A DNA stretch of 8,185 nucleotides from DASUBV01 sp035763085. Lineage in GTDB: Bacteria > Actinomycetota > Actinomycetes > Streptosporangiales > Streptosporangiaceae. The notes below the pieces were generated by a model that saw only the letters and a program-made list of their open reading frames with translations, had not been told where the DNA came from and searched no databases. The DNA lies in assembly GCA_035763085.1 (NCBI GenBank), contig DASUBV010000256.1, positions 1 through 8,185 of the forward strand, written 5' to 3'. Below are positions 6,281 to 8,185 of this stretch, piece by piece. The position numbers and the translations under genes are program-made. How positions within the stretch are numbered: position 1 is the stretch's first letter; each line of letters opens with the position of its first letter.

Positions 6281-6328
6281 CTGTCAAGGTAACCTTGACG
6301 AGGAGGGTCGTCAAGGTTACCTTGACAG
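6281..6328. promoter_or_regulatory. Perfect 21-bp inverted repeat with nested palindromes (operator pair)
   Basis: Bases 6281-6301 and 6308-6328 are exact reverse complements, separated by GGAGGG (6302-6307). Each arm contains its own odd-centred palindrome: GTCAAGGTAACCTTGAC (6283-6299) and GTCAAGGTTACCTTGAC (6310-6326), so four GTCAAGG-type half-sites are present. The palindrome centres are 27 bp apart (6291 and 6318). This is the architecture of two dimer sites for one regulator. They coincide with the -35 and -10 boxes of the downstream gene, so binding should block RNA polymerase unless the regulator is an activator that remodels the promoter. The regulator is not known from the sequence; the downstream HTH protein itself is the nearest candidate. 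Confidence 0.85.
6295..6323 (+). promoter_or_regulatory. Leaderless promoter of the zinc-finger/HTH gene
   Basis: TTGACG (6295-6300) as -35 and TACCTT (6318-6323) as -10 are separated by exactly 17 bp. The -10 box ends 6 nt before the ATG at 6330, so transcription should start at or next to the first base of the start codon. The GGAGGG at 6302-6307 would lie upstream of the transcript and is 22 nt from the ATG, too far to act as a ribosome binding site. Confidence 0.65.
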
Positions 6329-6329
6329 C

Positions 6330-6707
6330 ATGACCGGATCCAAAAGCTCCCCGGCAACTGCCAGGCAGCAGGATTTTCTGTGCTGCTCGTTCTGCAGCAA
6401 GGAGCGGGATGCTGTCGCCAAGCTGGTCGCGGGGCCGGGCGTCTTCATCTGCAATGAGTGCGTTGACCTGTGCAACCACATCCTCGCTGAGGAGGCGGTG
6501 CCAAAGGTCCCCGGCTGGAGCGAGCGGTCAGATGATGATCTGCTCTCGAGCCTGGCGCGGGCTCAGGCGCTGGTATCTCAGGTCGATGGCGCTGTGCATG
6601 ACCACGTGGAGGTGCTGCGCGGCCGCGGGATCAGCTGGACCCGAATCGGCGAGGCACTTGGCGTGTCGAAGCAGGCGGCCTGGGAGCGGTTCTCGGGCGA
6701 GGACTGA
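6330..6707 (+). CDS. ClpX-type C4 zinc finger fused to helix-turn-helix, no AAA+ domain
   Basis: A 125-residue protein. Residues 17-52 match the N-terminal zinc-binding domain of ClpX: C19-S-F-C22, then A-K-L-V-A-G-P-G-V-F-I (30-40), then C41-N-E-C44-V-D-L-C. The four zinc ligands are Cys19, 22, 41 and 44. In ClpX this domain dimerises and binds adaptors and substrates. No AAA+ module follows. A helical linker (about 66-96) leads to L-R-G-R-G-I-S-W-T-R-I-G-E-A-L-G-V-S-K-Q-A-A-W-E-R-F (96-121), a helix-turn-helix of the kind common in small actinobacterial regulators. It is thus likely a DNA-binding protein that dimerises through, or is regulated by, its zinc finger; a link to Clp proteolysis is inference. 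The ATG at 6330 follows a leaderless promoter inside a large double operator, suggesting tight autoregulation. The closest downstream gene is convergent. Confidence 0.88.
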   Translation: MTGSKSSPATARQQDFLCCSFCSKERDAVAKLVAGPGVFICNECVDLCNHILAEEAVPKVPGWSERSDDDLLSSLARAQALVSQVDGAVHDHVEVLRGRGISWTRIGEALGVSKQAAWERFSGED

Positions 6708-6757
6708 CCCCGGCACGCCCGGGCCAGTTGCCGACCATGGTTTGGTGACTCCCGAGG

Positions 6758-7936
6758 TTACGGGCGCGCAGGCTCGCCGAGTTTGGCCCTCATCCAGGGA
6801 TATGGGTCACGCAGCGGGGTGCGTCGCGCGCGGCGGTGCTCCTGGATCTGCCGGAGAGGTTTGCCGGCGACGTAGTACCGGCCACGGCCGTTTCCTCGCG
6901 CCTCCAGGACCCCGGCAGCGGTCAGGGCTGCTAGGTCGCGGGTGGCGGTCTGCTCTGTGACCTCGGTGCGCTTAAGGTATCCGGCTCGTCGCACGCGATA
7001 GCCCAGCACAGCGTCGAACATCGCATCCATCGCCCGGTCCGGAAGGCCATGGCTGGCCACAAGTGCGTCTAGTTCCGTCCAGGTTTCACCGGCCTCCCGG
7101 ACGCGGCGAGCGACGGTCTGAGCCTGCATATGGTGAGCCCGGAGGCAGAACGTGAGCCACAGGTGGGCGTCATCCCGTGGCCGCCAGGAGCCATGCCCAG
7201 TGTGAGCAAGGGCGCTGTAATAGTCGTTAGTGTTGGCTCCGAGCCATTCCTCGATGCTGAAGAACTCCGGCTCGCCAATGTCGGAACGGGTGAGGACGAG
7301 CGTGGCGAGGGCGCGGGCCATCCGACCGTTCCCGTCGCGGAATGGGTGAATCATCACAAGATTTAGGTGGGCCATCGCCGAGCGGACCACAGGATCGCTG
7401 TTCAGGCCGGTGTGCAGACTGTCTACCAGTGCCTCCATGAGCGCTGGGACGTTGGCGCTGTCGGGGCCTTCATAGACGACCTGGTCGGTCCGCTCGTCGT
7501 GAATGTAGATCGGCCCTTTCCGGTATCGGCCCGGGGACTTGGAATGATCGTGGGCGAGCATCATGTAATGCATGGCCCGAATCTCCGTAGCATCAAAAGT
7601 GGCGTAGTCGTCGTCACCCATGGCCAGGACATATCCCAGGGCTTGCCGGTAGCCCTGGATTTCCAGGAAGGTCCGCTCGTCTGCGCTGATGGGTTCCTCG
7701 TTGTCGAGGGCCGCTGCAGCGTCATCTTCGGCGACGACGTAGCCCTCGATGCTGTTGGACCCCTGGATCGCGCGAGCGAGCGCGGAGCGGCGCAGGACTC
7801 CTTCCCAGCGCCGCGGCGTCCGTAGGACGTGCCGCAGTTCGCGGCGCATCTGATGGATCTCGCCCAGGGCGGCTTCGTCATCGCGCCGAAGGGGCGGCGC
7901 AACGTAGAGGAGCTCCTGAGGCGATGACGTATTCAT
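6758..7936 (-). CDS. Fic-family AMP-transferase with N-terminal inhibitory motif and C-terminal winged helix
   Basis: A 392-residue Fic/DOC protein. Residues 197-208 (H-P-F-R-D-G-N-G-R-M-A-R) are the full FIC motif: His197 is the catalytic base, Asp201 binds metal and the Gly-Asn-Gly-Arg loop holds the phosphates. S60-N-S-I-E64-G is the [ST]xxxE[GN] inhibitory motif, placed before the Fic core, which makes it a class II, self-inhibited enzyme. The stretch G-R-Y-R-K-G-P-I-Y-I (136-145) to V-V-Y-E-G-P (153-158) is the substrate flap region. The C-terminus (about 285-360) resembles a winged helix, including R-T-E-V-T-E-Q-T-A-T-R-D-L (323-335). Such proteins usually AMPylate a Thr/Tyr/Ser on a target protein. 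No separate antitoxin is needed or seen. The start is set by a -10 box 6 nt upstream (leaderless). Base composition is less GC-rich than the left half of the window, hinting at acquisition. Confidence 0.93.
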   Translation of the reverse strand: MNTSSPQELLYVAPPLRRDDEAALGEIHQMRRELRHVLRTPRRWEGVLRRSALARAIQGSNSIEGYVVAEDDAAAALDNEEPISADERTFLEIQGYRQALGYVLAMGDDDYATFDATEIRAMHYMMLAHDHSKSPGRYRKGPIYIHDERTDQVVYEGPDSANVPALMEALVDSLHTGLNSDPVVRSAMAHLNLVMIHPFRDGNGRMARALATLVLTRSDIGEPEFFSIEEWLGANTNDYYSALAHTGHGSWRPRDDAHLWLTFCLRAHHMQAQTVARRVREAGETWTELDALVASHGLPDRAMDAMFDAVLGYRVRRAGYLKRTEVTEQTATRDLAALTAAGVLEARGNGRGRYYVAGKPLRQIQEHRRARRTPLRDPYPWMRAKLGEPARP

Positions 7937-7938
7937 AC

Positions 7939-7962
7939 AGTCATTCTACTGGCAGGATGACT
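7939..7962. promoter_or_regulatory. Inverted repeat AGTCAT-N12-ATGACT over the fic promoter
   Basis: AGTCAT (7939-7944) and ATGACT (7957-7962) are perfect inverted half-sites 18 bp centre to centre, spanning the -10 box of fic. The arrangement would suit a dimeric repressor, possibly the winged-helix tail of Fic itself, but six-base arms can occur by chance. Confidence 0.35.
7943..7948 (-). promoter_or_regulatory. -10 box (TAGAAT) of the fic gene, leaderless
   Basis: On the minus strand TAGAAT is followed by 6 nt and then the ATG at 7936, giving a transcript that begins at or beside the start codon. There is no Shine-Dalgarno sequence in the 20 nt before the ATG. A -35 box is not clear; GTTCAA (7970-7965) at 16 bp is the best but weak. 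Confidence 0.6.
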
Positions 7963-8185
7963 ACTTGAACTAATCATCGCATCATGCGGTCGAGAGCTGC
8001 CGGCGGGCGTCCACGGTGGTCGAGGCGTCTGGTTTCGTGACGTAAGCGCCGGGTGTGAAGCGTTGCTGTGGTGCGGAGCTCGGAGCAAGGGTGGCGGCTG
8101 CGGGTGCCGCCCTGGAAGCCCCGGGCTTCCTAGGCACCGATGAGGCCGGGGAGCCTTCGGCACGGTCGCATATACCATTTATTTA
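7963..8185. other. Gene-free right edge; possible IS200/IS605-type right end or omegaRNA tail
   Basis: I find no convincing gene here; an 81-codon minus-strand frame (8178-7933) has Ser/Pro/His-rich composition with no family likeness. On the + strand there are stacked hairpins: GGCGGC (8093-8098) with GCCGCC (8106-8111); the near-palindrome GGAAGCCCCGGGCTTCC (8114-8130); and CCCCGG (8119-8124) pairable with CCGGGG (8146-8151), the latter two being mutually exclusive. The order 'GGTGCCGCC..TGGAAGCCCCGGGCTTC...CCGGGGAG' resembles the 3' end of actinobacterial IS200/IS605-type elements, where the transposon right end doubles as the TnpB guide-RNA scaffold. No intact TnpB precedes it on this strand. 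The last 18 bases turn sharply AT-rich. Confidence 0.35.

Noticed and set aside
6281..6328. Reading the 21-bp inverted repeat as an intrinsic terminator of the secreted-protein gene or as an IS terminal repeat
   Set aside because: There is no T-run after it, its arms are individually palindromic (typical of operators), and promoter boxes with ideal spacing lie inside it. There is also no transposase or target duplication around it.
6708..6757. Possible bidirectional terminator between the zinc-finger/HTH gene and fic
   Set aside because: CGGCA/TGCCG arms and a GCCCGGGC core are present but short, with no T-run on either strand, so I cannot support a terminator.
7933..8178. 81-codon minus-strand frame upstream of fic, beginning at the AT-rich edge
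   Set aside because: The translation is rich in Pro, Ser, His and Arg with no family pattern. It runs through hairpin sequence and the fic promoter and overlaps the fic start.
1..8185. CRISPR arrays, tRNA or rRNA genes
   Set aside because: I saw no regularly spaced repeats and no tRNA or rRNA signatures on either strand.

Overview
This is a stretch of very GC-rich chromosome from an actinobacterium that encodes a proteasome. The evidence is a Bpa/PafE-type proteasome activator, an MptB-like polyprenyl-phosphate-sugar glycosyltransferase, a PadR gene with a HAAS-like partner, a ClpX-type zinc-finger/HTH protein, and repeated leaderless-type promoters with a TANNNT box just upstream of ATG. 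A Streptosporangiales-like or Streptomyces-like organism fits, but the order cannot be fixed from this sequence alone.

Layout. Bases 1-177 are the 3' end of a STAS-domain anti-sigma-factor antagonist. Bases 264-2921 hold a tight two-gene unit on the + strand: a soluble GT2 glycosyltransferase followed 6 nt later by a large multi-pass GT-C transferase resembling MptB. Converging on it, 2934-3500 (-) encodes the ATP-independent proteasome activator Bpa. A relatively AT-rich regulatory region at 3501-3728 leads to a PadR regulator (3729-4106, +). The ATG of its partner gene overlaps the padR stop, but that partner (4103-4411) is broken by frame changes. Bases 4713-6263 (+) encode a large exported protein with a signal peptide, two diverged copies of a cysteine-containing domain around an Ig-like domain, and a C-terminal fibronectin III domain.

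The most striking sequence is at 6281-6328: a perfect 21-bp inverted repeat with a 6-bp centre, each arm of which is itself a near-perfect palindrome. It sits on the promoter of 6330-6707, a 125-residue protein that joins a ClpX-type C4 zinc finger to a C-terminal helix-turn-helix. The -35 and -10 boxes lie inside the two palindromes, so this looks like a tightly controlled, probably autoregulated, leaderless gene.

A Fic-family AMP-transferase with an N-terminal self-inhibitory motif (6758-7936, -) converges on it and is visibly less GC-rich than the left half of the window. The right edge (about 8050-8185) has no convincing gene but has stacked hairpins that resemble the right end/omegaRNA tail of IS200/IS605-type elements, followed by AT-rich sequence. 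The region from about 6.28 kb to the end therefore looks more accessory than the left half.
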